Shown here: positions 54,221-64,000 of the stretch, piece after piece
How the letters are laid out: the number at the start of each line of letters is the position of its first letter
Position numbering within the stretch: the first letter of the stretch is position 1
NCBI GenBank assembly: GCA_946406115.1
Contig: OX291557.1
Coordinates: forward strand, 1,954,501 to 2,018,500
Reading direction: 5' to 3'
Source of the DNA: Apoda limacodes
Taxonomy: Eukaryota > Arthropoda > Insecta > Lepidoptera > Limacodidae
DNA: 64,000 nucleotides
Made by a program: the position numbers and the translations under genes
The notes under the pieces: model-generated
What the model was told of the DNA's origin: nothing
Seen by the model: only the letters and a program-made list of their open reading frames with translations
Databases searched by the model: none

Positions 54221-54525
54221 TTACGCTTATTGTTGCGCTTATTGCCAAATCGTCAAGCATTTCAAAGCCCTAAAATGACCCATTCCTTTTGAGTATGGAG
54301 GCATAAATTCAATGATGGCTTTAATGTTACATATTTAAAATTAAATTAAGAGGCACTTCATTAAAGCAAATTGATTCATTTAAAATGAATTTGAAAACAA
54401 TCATATCATTTAATATATATGTAAAGGTTCTCACTTCTTTGTAATTGTTTTAGAGACACTAGGTATGTCGTATTTAAATTATTATTTGGTAACGAGTGTG
54501 CAGACTCTTTTAATTACTTTATAAC

Positions 54526-55420
54526 TCTATCAGTGTTTACATGTTAATCCAAGAACCTCGTAATCAGATATCTCGGCCAAAGCAAAAATAATCTAAGGAC
54601 AATGGTTCCAGTTACAGGTATGCATTTCATGGAACGAAGATCCAAGTGATAAACTGAAGCGCCACTGACCAAATAACCAAAGCAAGATTAGGGTGACTCT
54701 GGTACAGCTTAGAAAAACATTTAAAAACCTCCAAGCGACGACTGCACAGTGACGACTGAGCTTCTAAAAGTTTGTGCAGCGCCAATTGCTTCAAAAGTTC
54801 CAATTCCTTATACGTCTATGCTAAAAATAGAACGTTATAAGTCTATGATAAAAAGAAAATAGATATGACACCATATGGTAACCAGATGGTATAACTACAT
54901 GTAGACTTGTGCTTATGAGTCCCAAGTAGCAATTGTGGATAAGTATTAAATCTAATATGTCTGTACTGAGACTGAAGAAAGATTTTTTTAGGAGAAAATT
55001 GATTTTAATAAATCTTATTTTTCTTTAAGTTCTAATAGCTTTTGACTACTGCTTCTTTAGTGAGTTGTGTATTATTTAAACCTTTTTAAGTACATCCAAA
55101 ACCTTCTACCCTTATGTATATCTACAACGCATACCTCAAAATTCTCTTTTGATTTAAGTTAGATTATTTAAAGACTTAAAAAAGGAATGATAAAATAAAC
55201 AAAAACTATTCCAGTTCAACTTAAGCAAAAATTGATTATTTAACGTTTTCAAATATTCTCAAGTCAAAAATAGTACTAAGTACTGTTCGTTTTCTTTTTC
55301 AAGTAAATTTAAGTGATTTATTGCTTGGATAAGTAAGTTTTCATGCTAAATAGTATTAACGGGATGATTTTAATCAAAATTTGCCAAGCTGTCTACAAAT
55401 AATTGATAAAGTTTAAGAAT
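54526..55420. other. Unassigned sequence
   Basis: No gene recognised. Lies between the inverted-arm structure and the transposase-derived exon; could contain its 5' exon, but no frame is convincing. Confidence 0.35.
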
Positions 55421-55437
55421 TAAAAAGTACAAAAATA

Positions 55438-56168
55438 TTGCGTCTAGCAGTAAAAGTTACTGTACGAGAAAGTGCTGTTAGTGGTAGTAATGCAATAAAA
55501 AGTAATGACCAAAATTTTCAATGGCCATGTTCAAACCAGACAGATACACTACCGCAAGAAATATTAGATAGTTTAGGAAATGTAGAAATTGAGAGCTGTG
55601 ACTCCGATTTTGATTTGGCATTTGAATCGAAAGCTGAGGATTATCCTTATAACTGTAGGGCGGAATTAAGAGATTGGGCGATCGTTTATAATACGCCACA
55701 TACTGAGACTAATGCCTTATTAAAAATTACAAACAAATTAAAACCAAATCTTCTACCAAAAGATTCTAGAACACTTCTAAACACAGCAACTTTATTACAG
55801 GTTAACAGTTGTGGGAATGGAAAATATTGGCACAATGGATTTAAAAATAATATACAATATCTTGGAGACTTAAATGAAAATATAAATATAGTCATAAATG
55901 TGAATCGAAATGGTCTGCCCACGTACAAAATCTCAAAAGTCGAATTTTGGCCTATTTTATGTAATATTCACGAAAGAACTACAATTCCTGTGATGGTTAT
56001 AGGAATTTACTGCGGTGTAAGAAAACCTGAAGTTAATACATTTTTGAAACCTTTTATAACTGAAATTAAAGAAATTTTATTTAATGGTATTGAAATTAAT
56101 AATTTTAAGATTAAGGTGAAACTTAGGTCATTTATATGTGATTATCCCGCAAGAGCTTTAATAAAGGG
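55438..56168 (+). CDS. Transposase-derived protein exon (animal En/Spm-like family), partial
   Basis: A 240-odd-residue frame matches a widespread animal family of transposase-like proteins. Motifs in order: ELRDWAIVYNTPHTETNALL (residues about 77-97), LPKDSRTLLNT (about 107-117), INVNRNGLPTYKISKVEFWP (about 151-170), VMVIGIYCGVRKPE (about 184-197) and SFICDYPARALIKG (about 231-244), where the family usually has CDAPAR followed by KG and a zinc-binding segment. The frame has no ATG near its start (55438 is TTG), and a CTAG/CAG acceptor-like site is at 55444-55450. It ends in a clear donor GGGTAAGT at 56167-56174, so it looks like one exon of a spliced gene. Family naming is tentative. It could be a live transposon, a host-adopted gene or a relic. 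Confidence 0.55.
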
Positions 56169-56261
56169 TAAGTATGGAAATGTATAAGTTGTTATAACAT
56201 AATCCACGTCTATCCACTGATATTATACCTGCAAAAGTAAGTTTGTTGGTCGTTTTTAAAT

Positions 56262-56400
56262 TGTGCAACGGAAGCAACCAGTTGAGCTGGAAGGCATAGA
56301 GATATTTAGAGACGGAGAAGGACGTTGGGTATCCCTTTTTGTCCCTGAAAAATCACAAGCTCCCGCAGGAATAGATAGAATCCAATTACACGTAGACTAA
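56262..56400 (+). other. Short open stretch downstream of the transposase exon
   Basis: Without ATG, the frame from 56265 reads RKQPVELEGIEIFRDGEG and continues RWVSLFVPEKSQAPAG to a TAA at 56398. Codon use looks coding-like, but no family was recognised. It may be a further exon or a fragment of the same gene. Confidence 0.25.
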
Positions 56401-56595
56401 CTATAGAAAAGCTTATTAGTATAATTAAGATGTTGTTATAGAAATCCTACGCAGATACTCAAATTTGGCGGGTTAGAGCGCAACTCGCCCGTGGTCCACT
56501 GACCAGTTTACACATTTTAAATTGTTAGGGGTAAATTGGACCGAATGCGGGACTAAAAGAGGTCCAACAGTTACGGAGATTTATAGCCAGCTTAG

Positions 56596-56880
56596 TTTGA
56601 CAGCTGTCAACGGTTATTAAGATCTTGATGAAATCTATCATTGCCACAAAGAAACTTATAGTCTACGAAAAATACGAACGGAGATAAAGCCCATTTTAGG
56701 TCGACAGCTGTCATCCGTAATTAGGATATTAATGAGATCTATCATTTCCACAAAGGAACTATTAGTCTACGACCAATATTAACGGGGTTCTGACCCTTTC
56801 TAGTTTGACAACTTTCATGAAAAATAAAGAACTTGATAAGATCTATTAATCTTCTAAATAAACTACAAAACTACAGTCAA
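56596..56880. repeat. Three diverged tandem units, about 105-110 bp
   Basis: Units open at about 56597 (TTTGACAGCTGTCAACGG), 56701 (TCGACAGCTGTCATCCG) and 56801 (TTTGACAACTTTCATG). Each is followed by GAT.TATCA/TTAAT and C.ACAAA..AACT. TTGACAGCTGTCAA is a 14-bp palindrome. Confidence 0.65.
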
Positions 56881-58615
56881 CAGTTTTAGAAATAAAGTTA
56901 CTTACATTGTATCCCCAGTCTAGCTTTAATTCCGTGATGGAATTTGATTGAATTTTTACTCCACAGATAAATTTATAACATATAAATAAAATAAATATTC
57001 CTGGCAACCCTACACAGCGTCATCCTGGTGGTCTCAAAAATAAACTACCAGACAACAGATATAAATAGGTACCTAAATATATTTTTTCTTTATATTTACT
57101 TACATAAAATATAAAGTTGTAAAAAATAATATTTTAGGTACTGTAATAAACATCCCATTAAATACTGAACCCTCGCCGTAAAAAAATATTTTGTTTCCCT
57201 GTCAAATTAAAAGGTTTAAAAAGGTCAGGTACCTTCGCCAATTAATGTCCTATTTAATATATATGTCCTCATTCTGATGTGATAATATGCTAAAGTTTTA
57301 AGAGAAAGACAGACACAACACAATAGCTACATATTTACTTGCCAAGTTATATCATAAAATTATTTACCTATACGCAGGTTAAAAAAAAATAGATACATAC
57401 GTACCGTTCTTACAACGTATCTTTAGTTCACTAAGTAGTAGTTTATTCAAGTTTTGTAAACTTACTTGTTGCATAAACCTTTCTGGCACAAACAATACAA
57501 TTAATTAAATTCAAGGAAATTTAGTATTAAGTAAATAAAAAAAGAGCGTATACAACCTAAATTGTCTTAAGTAGTAATAGATCAAATCTATTTTAAGGTC
57601 AACTTGAGGATATATTGTCTTAAATAATTATACATAAATTCTTGTTTGCTTTAACTTTTTCTGAACTAACCTTAAAAATTCTATATTGTCTGAAGTCTTA
57701 CTTCGTTAGGAGAAATATGATTTAACGCCATTTAACATCATTTATGATACCGATATAAATATTATGCCGTTTTTTAAAACCAACAAATTTGCTTAGACTC
57801 GTACTAAAATTGTAATAAATGTAAATTCAGTGGTTTCAATTTATTTAATAGCAAATTTAAGATTTACACCCTTTAATTTCAGGGTTTTTTAATTGGTTTT
57901 TTATATTTATTTTGCGGAATAACCGTCTGTTTTGTAACATAATTTGTCTATTTTAAACGAGAATCGAGCGTGCGTTTCAAATCTACAGTCTCAAACAACA
58001 TAATTCATCCTGTTTTTGATAACAAAAAATAAGTTACAAATTTATTATTAGTAATAATCTTTTATGGAATCAAATATGTACTAAGTTCACCATTATTTTT
58101 CTTAACAATAACTTCATAAAAGCAAACAAGTATTAAATTTTATTTGTGTAAGCCTGCTTTGTATCTGGACTAATGCCCTTTCTGAGCCTTAACTAAGTAT
58201 TGCAGATATCTTGAAAACTGTTGCTATGGATTAAGTCAACCTTCAGGATATCTTGAAGTCTGTCTTAAGAATTTGTTAACACTAGTCTCTCCTAAGTGCG
58301 ACTGAAGTTTATCTAAAATGTAGTATGAAGTGACTCCTAATATTCTCTTTAAATCTGTGCCCATTTTTACTTCACATTATCTTGGAGTGTATCTAGAGGA
58401 TATCCTGAGGGACATAATAGTTTTAGCCAAGACAAAAGCCCGGATTCGATAATTTGTCTTCAAGATATCTACAATTCCTTTTTAAGGCAAGTCGTTGCTA
58501 CTTGGGGTGGTTTTAAGTTACTACTCTGATCTGAAGTAAACGTCCCATTATATTTGATAACGAATAATATTAAAACATTGTGTCCTAAGAATGCGTTAGT
58601 TTTGGGATACATATT
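56881..58615. other. Unassigned AT-rich sequence
   Basis: About 1.7 kb with no recognisable coding frame. 57600-58500 contains several weakly similar phrases (ATATCTTGAAG, GTCTTAAG, TATCT) suggestive of an old, decayed repeat array. Confidence 0.4.
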
Positions 58616-58616
58616 C

Positions 58617-59150
58617 GTTTGTTTGGTCACCGTTCGTTTAGCATTGTTGTTAAAATTTTGTATTATATTTTCAAAAACGAACGCACCCCTTGTATAAAAG
58701 TATTTGAATACTATTTTTTGTCATAACTTTTTAACGGTTACGTCTTGGAAGCTAACATTAGGATATGTTTAGGTACCAAATAGGACTATATAATGACATA
58801 AGTAGTACTCTATGAAACTTCTTAAAAGACGAAGTGGCCCGTCATCCTGTTCTCAAAATGGCGGGCAACTATATATTAAATTTTTTTCGCTACACAGAGA
58901 GGTACTAATTATTTGAACAAAGTTATCAAATAGTACCAATTGTGTACTAAAACCTCAGTAGTACTTCAATAAGGAATTCTCACCTCGACCCTCCATCCTG
59001 ACGGACACAATTTTTATTGCATTGATTTAGAAGCTTAATTTTTACAACTTTAAGTGACCGTAGACTTTAGTATGTGATATTAATTACAACTTGATACCTC
59101 CACGCGTTCTTAAGTAAAAGGGTCTGGAAAGACAGACATACAAACTTTTC
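58617..59150 (+). repeat. GGTTCCGTA-family repeat, 3' half with extra segment
   Basis: 58617-58770 is the inverse of 51255-51415 (ACGAACGCACCCCTTGTA.AAAAGTATT). 59005-59140 (TTTTTATTGCATTGATTTAG, AACTTTAAGTGACCGTA, GGTCTGGAAAGACAGACAT) matches the second half of the 24471-24955 repeat. Confidence 0.65.
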
Positions 59151-59159
59151 TTAATTTAC

Positions 59160-59322
59160 TGTTAGATATATAAATTTATTGGTATGATAACTATTCAAAG
59201 TCAAGGAATGTATCCGGTTCCTTATGTCACTTACTGTAACATATCAACTAAGCTGTCTGTACGATATCGAAATATATCTTATTAATTTATAATGATCCGC
59301 TTATTTATTTAACTCTCTAACA
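59160..59322 (+). repeat. copia 5' LTR (163 bp)
   Basis: Starts TGTTAG, ends CTAACA, and is followed at once by TGGTAGCAGAGC. Repeated from 62558. Confidence 0.8.
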
Positions 59323-59337
59323 TGGTAGCAGAGCGAG
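59323..59337 (+). promoter_or_regulatory. Primer-binding site of the copia element
   Basis: TGGTAGCAGAGCGAG directly after the LTR resembles the TGGTATCAGAGC primer site (initiator Met tRNA) of Ty1/copia elements. Confidence 0.7.
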
Positions 59338-59424
59338 AGGAAATTTAATAAGTCGTGTGTGATATTATATATGACAATCACTGAATTTCGAAAATGGCCA
59401 ACACAACAGTCAAGGTCGGGGAGA

Positions 59425-60666
59425 TCAGAGACTGCCCAGTAGATCGGCTTTCTCTTTAGCACTATGGGCCAAGTCACCATCGGTCTTTCGCAGTGGTGGT
59501 AACGACGACTGGCAGAAGTTCCCTTCGGCAGCTTTGGCAAGCGACCAGAAAGCACGACTCCCAGAAGTATAGCTCGCAAGTCGCCCACCTATTTTGCCGA
59601 TGAATTGGAATTTTGCTCTGGCAGTTGCTTTCTTACTGAACCTCGAGGCAGCATTTAATTTGCGTTTTAACTCAGAAATATTCGGATCCTTATTAAAACG
59701 AGCCGTGGTCCAAGCCTCATATGCATTTTGCTTAAGAATTTTAGCTTTTCTGCAAGACCTATTAAACCACGGTCGTTTTTTGACGCCGGCAGCTACTCGC
59801 GGGTTAGGAATATAGCATTCCATACCAGCAAGGATTGTCTCAGTGACTGCGGCTGCGCAGACGTCAGGATCTTCTGAGTTAAAGCAGATCTGCCTCCACG
59901 GGTACGATGCGTAAAATTCTCGCAATCCATCCCAGTCTGCCGACTTATAGTGCCACACACGACGCCAATTAGTTGGCCCAGAAGGATCAGGTTGTGTGCA
60001 TGACACTTGAGTCCGAACGAGACAGTGGTCCGAGGAGCCAAGAGGCGCATCCACTGAGACGGAGTATCCGTCCGGACGAGTAGTCAGCAGAAGGTCCAGT
60101 AAGGAGCTCGTATGTTCCTCTATATCTGGTATTCTCGTTGGAGAAAGTACCAGCTGAGAGAATCCATAGGTCAGAGCAAATTCATGAGCAGATATCCCAG
60201 CATAGTTATTGGTTCGAGAACTGAGCCACTCGCGATGGTGGGCGTTAAAGTCTCCCAAAATAACTAGTTCTGCTGTGGGATATTGCTCTAGAACTTTGTC
60301 AGTCGTCAAACTCAGGTGCGTGAAGAGTTGAGTTACGTCCGTGTCACCGCTATGAGACCTGTATAGGCACGCATAGATACGAGTGTGGCCGCCGTAACTT
60401 ACGCGCACCCACAATATCGACAGGTCCCTGTCTTCAAGGCTATGAAGGCGGCGACAGCAGATATCCTCCCGGACGAACATACATACACCGGCACGACTCA
60501 CAAAATTGTGCTCAAGTTTGTAACCGGGATAATGAAGGTATGATGTATCGGCCGGGCAGGATATCTGCGTCTCCGTTAGAAAAAGAATGGTCGGCTGCGC
60601 AGTCTCCAGATGGAGGTGGACTGCGTTAAGATTTGCGTGAACCCCTAATGTTGCAAAAGTCCACAT
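59425..60666 (-). pseudogene. Zenon-like endonuclease and linker, copy 2
   Basis: An open frame of about 400 codons: VHANLNAVHLHLET, ILFLTETQISCPADTSYLHY, LVILGDFNAHHREWL, GSSDHCLVRTQ, and the linker to DLAHSAKEKADLLGSL at 59427. The RT is absent. Upstream, near 60660-60720, the start region is frameshifted compared with copy 1 (MARRQKK... is not in frame), so translation would need an internal start. Catalytic residues of the endonuclease (Glu of TET, Asp/Asn of GDFN, SDH) are all present. It would encode a nuclease-only fragment if expressed. Confidence 0.8.
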
Positions 60667-61333
60667 TAAATGTGGATGGAGCGGCCGCTGAATAAAATCT
60701 TTTTCTTTTATTTCTTGCCATTTTTTTTTTTTTGAAAGGGTTATTTAGATTAAAGATGAGGATTCACTGCACTGACAGCTTAGAGGACAAAAGGTGCGGT
60801 ACTAGAACTGCCCAAGCTCGCCACAGATGATACGGTTGCTGGCACGGCGGGCGGAAGGGCCCCTGATCCCCCTCTGTTGTAGTAGCCGGGTCCACTCCGG
60901 TCTCCTTCTCCGGCACGACTACCACTTCAGATACTTTACACAGGCTGGCGAATCAGCCTCCCAGGGCGGAGATTAAGTGATCCCTGGGTTCGGGATCCCG
61001 TTCAACCTGCGGGCGGCCAGCGGTCAGCCGTTTCATCAGGTCTCCCTGACCGCCGAACCAGCACGCCGCGTCTACGCCGAGCATGACAGCAACAAGCACC
61101 GCCGGTCCTCCGCTGTCCGCGCAGCGAATCCTCAAAGAGCTCTGGCAACCTTACTCACCGCCAGGAACACAACACTACTCAATGTTAGTGTTATTATGGC
61201 CGCGGTTTTCTGTAAGGTGGAGGTACTTCCCCAGTTCGGGCCGCTCATTCGAGCAAGTACTCGCTATGCCCTGCTTTAGTTGTTCGGATGGCTTATTCGA
61301 GCGAGTACTTGCAGTGCCCTACCTCTCTTAAAA
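59427..61333 (-). mobile_element. Zenon-like LINE, 5' 1.9 kb only (3' truncated), copy 2
   Basis: Minus-strand equivalent of 6729-8639: complete 5' end (TTTTAAGAGAGGTAGGGCAC), 5' UTR, endonuclease and linker, stopping at LLGSL before the RT. Only scattered differences from copy 1 are seen by eye. Loss of the 3' end is the opposite of normal LINE truncation, and no poly(A) is present. The break lies within the copia gag region. Confidence 0.88.
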
Positions 61334-61344
61334 TATGTGCAATA

Positions 61345-62550
61345 AACATGATATTTTATTTGATTTTGTAGCCGACGAAAGTTTGGTTGTCACTGTCGCA
61401 AATGGTCGGCGTCGAGACATTCTTCAGACCTAACATATGTCCCAGACTCATCTTGGGATTCTGAAGAATCTAGAGATCGTAGTGAATTTGACTATGATTC
61501 TTTGTTAGCTCTTATTATACAGGCAAATGAATTTGATTCAGATGAACCAAAACCTGTAAAAGAAGCTTTAAATAGCAAGGAGTCAGAAAAGTGGAAAAAT
61601 GCTATGAAGGAGGAGTATCAAGCTTTTCTTGACAATAAATGTTGGTCAATTACAGATTTACCGGAAGGTGAAAAAGCGGTAAAATATAAATGTATTTTTA
61701 AAAAGAAAAGAGGCCTAAATGGAGAGCTTTTGCAGTTCAAAGCTCGGCTGGTGGCAAAAGGTTACACACAAAGATATGGTGTAGACTATCAGGAAACCTT
61801 TTCACCATTAGTAAGGTACTCTACTATCAGAATTTTATTAGCATTAGCTGCAGAATATAATATGGACATAGACCATATGGACGTTAAAACTGCATTTTTA
61901 AACGGCAACTTAAAAGAGACAGTCTATATGGAGTTGCCTGAAGGTAAATCTAAAGTCTACCGTTTACATAAAGCAGTGTATGGTCTAAAGCAGGCTTCTA
62001 AGTCTTGGAATGACAAAATAAACAAAGTTTTAGTCAAAAAACAACTTCATCAGAACCTTGTGTATATTTAAGAAACCTAGACAATAAGATGTTGTTCAGT
62101 AATGATAAAACTGAAAAAGAAAAAATTAAACAGGAACTCATAGAGCAGTTCGTCATGAAAGACTTAGGGCCAGTGCAACACTTGTTAGGTATGCAAGTAT
62201 GTAAGAAAACGACATGATACTTATTAATCAGTCCAGCTATATACAAAAGGTACTGGAAAGATTTAATATGTCAAGTTGTAATCCAGCTAAAATACTCATG
62301 GAAACTGGTGTAAAGCTTACGAAAGCTGAGTCTGTAGATGGACTTAACAAATGTGATTACAGAAACTTAATTGGCTGTTTAATGTATATAGCAGTTGTAC
62401 ACGCCCTGATATATCACACGCAGTTGGGGTACTTAGCCGATTCAATAATTGTTATTCAGAAGTTAGCTTTAAGGCTGCTAAAAGCTACATATAATAAAAA
62501 AGAGCTACATATATCTCATAGAGTAATTTTACTTATTATAACAAGTTTAA
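61345..62550 (+). pseudogene. Ty1/copia reverse transcriptase-RNase H relic
   Basis: After a degenerate linker (to 61500) the frame 61502-62071 carries WKNAMKEEYQAFLDNKCWSI, YKCIFKKKRG, ARLVAKGYTQRYGVDYQETF, MDVKTAFLNGNLKETVYMEL and LHKAVYGLKQASKSWN, the RT fingers and palm. It then shifts. The segment normally holding YVDD is missing between VKKQLHQNLVYI-like sequence (62060) and NDKTEKEKIKQELIEQF (62100-62150). It continues MKDLGPVQHLLGMQV, shifts again, and reads SYIQKVLERFNMSSCNPAKI to CDYRNLIGCLMYI (62236-62400), and finally a short RNase H remnant. The catalytic centre is lost, so the copy is dead. Confidence 0.85.
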
Positions 62551-62557
62551 GGGCCGG

Positions 62558-62680
62558 TGTTAGATATATAAACTTATTGGTATGATTACTACTTAAAGTC
62601 AAGGAATGTATCCGGTTCCTTATGTCACTTACTGCAACATATCAACTAAGCTGTCTGTACGTAGCGAAATATATCCATGT
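62558..62680 (+). repeat. copia 3' LTR, first part
   Basis: Repeats 59160-59275 with few differences, preceded by the purine-rich AAGTTTAAGGGCCGG. Diverges at AAATATATC, where the minisatellite starts. Confidence 0.8.
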
Positions 62681-63725
62681 TCAACTCTCTCTGAATCTAT
62701 TAATGACTAGTTCTGGTCGATCCATGTTCAACTATCTCTTTGAATCTATGAATAACTCTAGTTCCGGTTGATCCATGTTCAACTCTCTGAATCAATGAAT
62801 GACTCTAGTTCTGGTGGATCCATGTTCAACTATCTCTGAATCTATGAATAACTCTAGTTCCGGTTGATCCAAGTTCAACTCTCTGAATCTATGAATGACA
62901 CTAATTGCGGTCGATCCATTTTCAAGTCTCTCTGAATCTATGAATGACTAGTTCCGGTCGATCCATGTTCAACTCTCTCTGAATCTATGAATGACTAGTT
63001 CCGGTCGATTCATGTTCAACTCTCTCTGAATCTATGAATGACTCTAGTTCTGGTCGATCCATGTTCAACTATCTCTTTGAATCTATGAATAGCTCTAGTT
63101 CCGGTTGATCCATGTTCAACTCTCTGAATCTATGAATGACTCTAGTTCTGGTCGATCCATGTTCAACTATCTCTTTGAATCTATGAATAACTCTAGTTCC
63201 GGTTGATCCATGTTCAACTCTCTGAATGACTCTAGTTCTGGTCGATCCATGTTCAACTATCTCTGAATCTATGAATAACTCTAGTTCCGGTTGATCCAAG
63301 TTCAACTCTCTGAATCTATGAATGACTCTAGTTCTGGTCGATCCATGTTCAACTATCTCTTTGAATCTATGAATAACTCTAGTTCCGGTTGATCCATGTT
63401 CAACTCTCTGAATGACTCTAGTTCTGGTCGATCCATGTTCAACTATCTCTGAATCTATGAATAACTCTAGTTCCGGTTGATCCAAGTTCAACTCTCTGAA
63501 TCTATGAATGACACTAATTGCGGTCGATCCATTTTCAAGTCTCTCTGAATCTATGAATGACTAGTTCCGGTCGATCCATGTTCAACTCTCTCTGAATCTA
63601 TGAATGACTAGTTCTGGTCGATCCATGTTCAACAATCTCTTTGAATGTATGAATGACTCTAGTTCTGGTCGATCCATGTTCAACTGTCTCTCTGAATCTA
63701 AGAATGACTAGTTCCGGTCGATCCG
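62680..63725. repeat. 1-kb minisatellite with higher-order structure
   Basis: About 20 units of 43-52 bp with the pattern GATCCATGTTCAACT, CTCTGAATCTATGAATGAC, then TCTAGTTC(C/T)GGT(C/T). Units alternate between forms with CTATCTCTTTGAAT and with CTCTCTGAAT. A block of four units (about 186 bp) starting at 63137 is repeated from 63323. GATCC...AACTCTCTAACA also ends the 5' LTR (59294-59322), so the array probably grew out of LTR sequence. It gives a spurious open frame on the minus strand. Confidence 0.85.
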
Positions 63726-63739
63726 TGTTCCTAACACTT

Positions 63740-64000
63740 GCTAATATTTTGTAAGGACTTTGATAACGATGTTTGCTTGTCGCTGGGATGTTTCACTTGT
63801 TAAGATGTACAAACTACCTGATAATTCTTACCATAGATATAAAGAACTAGGCAGCGCATTTCCTAGCCAGAAGTAAAAGTAAAAAGGTTGCAAAAGTTTG
63901 TCACAGACGACGCGAAACTGCGGAAAAAAAACAAAAATAATTTGTTCGTAACATTTTATTAATTGCAACAAATAAAAAGGAATGTTCTAGCCAATTCATT
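63740..64000. other. Unassigned end of window
   Basis: AT-rich, no recognisable feature. CCTAACA at 63730-63736 could be the 3' end of the LTR. Confidence 0.4.

Larger units (their letters stand above)
50850..54525. mobile_element. 3.7-kb structure with roughly 300-bp terminal inverted arms
   Basis: The left arm 50850-51156 (AATTAAAAGAGTCTGCACAC ... GGCAATAAGCG) is repeated in reverse complement at 54224-54525, including long unbroken stretches such as AATGAATCAATTTGCTTTAA. The spacer (51157-54223) holds a CCGGCCAAGTGCGAGTC-type repeat, a Zenon 3' end and AT-rich DNA without a recognisable transposase. The left arm has a 24-bp insertion near 51100. No target duplication identified, so it could be a foldback transposon or two MITE copies in opposite orientation. 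Confidence 0.65.
59160..62700 (+). mobile_element. Ty1/copia-type element, gag-integrase replaced by LINE sequence
   Basis: 5' LTR 59160-59322, primer-binding site 59323, gag start codon 59394, LINE segment 59427-61333, then copia RT (61345-62550) and 3' LTR from 62558. The two LTR starts agree over about 125 bp (TGTTAGATATATAAA.TTATT, GGTATGAT..CTA, GGAATGTATCCGGTTCC). The 3' LTR turns into a minisatellite near 62680. No matching 5-bp target duplication was found, so the right boundary is uncertain. Confidence 0.75.

Noticed and set aside
63069..63491. 140-codon repetitive frame on the minus strand
   Set aside because: By-product of the minisatellite; the frame breaks where unit length changes.
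59155..63741. 5-bp target duplication of the copia element
   Set aside because: TTTAC before the 5' LTR does not match CTTGC after the last CTAACA; the right border is obscured by the minisatellite.

Overview
This window reads as nuclear DNA of an insect, most probably a moth or butterfly. It is AT-rich, contains short exons with GT..AG borders, and is mostly mobile-element debris. The lepidopteran assignment rests on several repeats I recognise as common in that order: a LINE family whose 3' end reads GCCACCTTAGTGGTATA followed by poly(A), a tRNA-headed SINE body (43.08-43.31 kb), the CCGGCCAAGTGCGAGTC repeat family, and the ACTAGCTTCTGCCCGC repeat. No tRNA or rRNA gene, operon or CRISPR array is present.

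Only one host gene is recognised with confidence: an alanine aminotransferase (glutamate-pyruvate transaminase) on the minus strand. Exon 1, with the start codon, is at 23988-24188. The next exon is at 74-163. Both are in phase 0 and together encode the conserved N-terminal start of the enzyme. Everything between them (164-23987) is therefore one intron of about 23.8 kb, built from nested transposons. The remaining exons lie left of the window. A CpG-rich stretch with a TATA box at 25.6-25.8 kb is upstream of exon 1.

Layout. 0.3-0.65 kb: palindromic MITE-like repeat. 0.7-11.4 kb: minus-strand CR1-group LINE, broken by a 282-bp MITE (3047-3328) and by a pogo-like DNA transposon (4054-11316). 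The pogo element is itself split by a Zenon-like LINE (6729-10350) and ends in a 16-copy, 36-bp tandem array made of its own terminal repeat plus 8 bp of flanking LINE. 12.6-13.6 kb: 5'-truncated Zenon-like copy with a 9-bp target duplication. 14.1-18.4 kb: LINE interrupted by a 3,444-bp foldback element with an 8-bp target duplication. 18.9-20.7 and 32.6-34.5 kb: inverted copies of a Tc1/mariner-like plus tRNA-SINE composite. 20.7-25 kb: pogo relic and repeat copies. 25.9-30.2 kb: RTE, EN-RT LINE and YADD LINE fragments. 36.3-36.8 kb: LINE fragment. 38-41.7 kb: CR1-group LINE one frameshift from an intact ORF2. 42.2-44.4 kb: BEL/Pao relic with a SINE. 44.5-45.3 kb: LINE fragment. 45.9-49.3 kb: minisatellites and a LINE relic. 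49.4-49.7 kb: SINE. 50.85-54.5 kb: 3.7-kb structure with roughly 300-bp inverted arms. 55.4-56.2 kb: transposase-derived exon with a splice donor. 59.2-63.7 kb: Ty1/copia element whose gag-integrase part is replaced by the first 1.9 kb of a Zenon-like LINE and whose right LTR runs into a 1-kb minisatellite.

The genes do not form a pathway. The story is repeated insertion into an aminotransferase intron and its surroundings. Three insertions can be checked against their uninterrupted target or their target duplications. The most unusual objects are the terminal-repeat-derived array, the composite foldback element, and the large inverted-repeat structures. All similarity statements come from reading the sequence by eye; no search or alignment was run.
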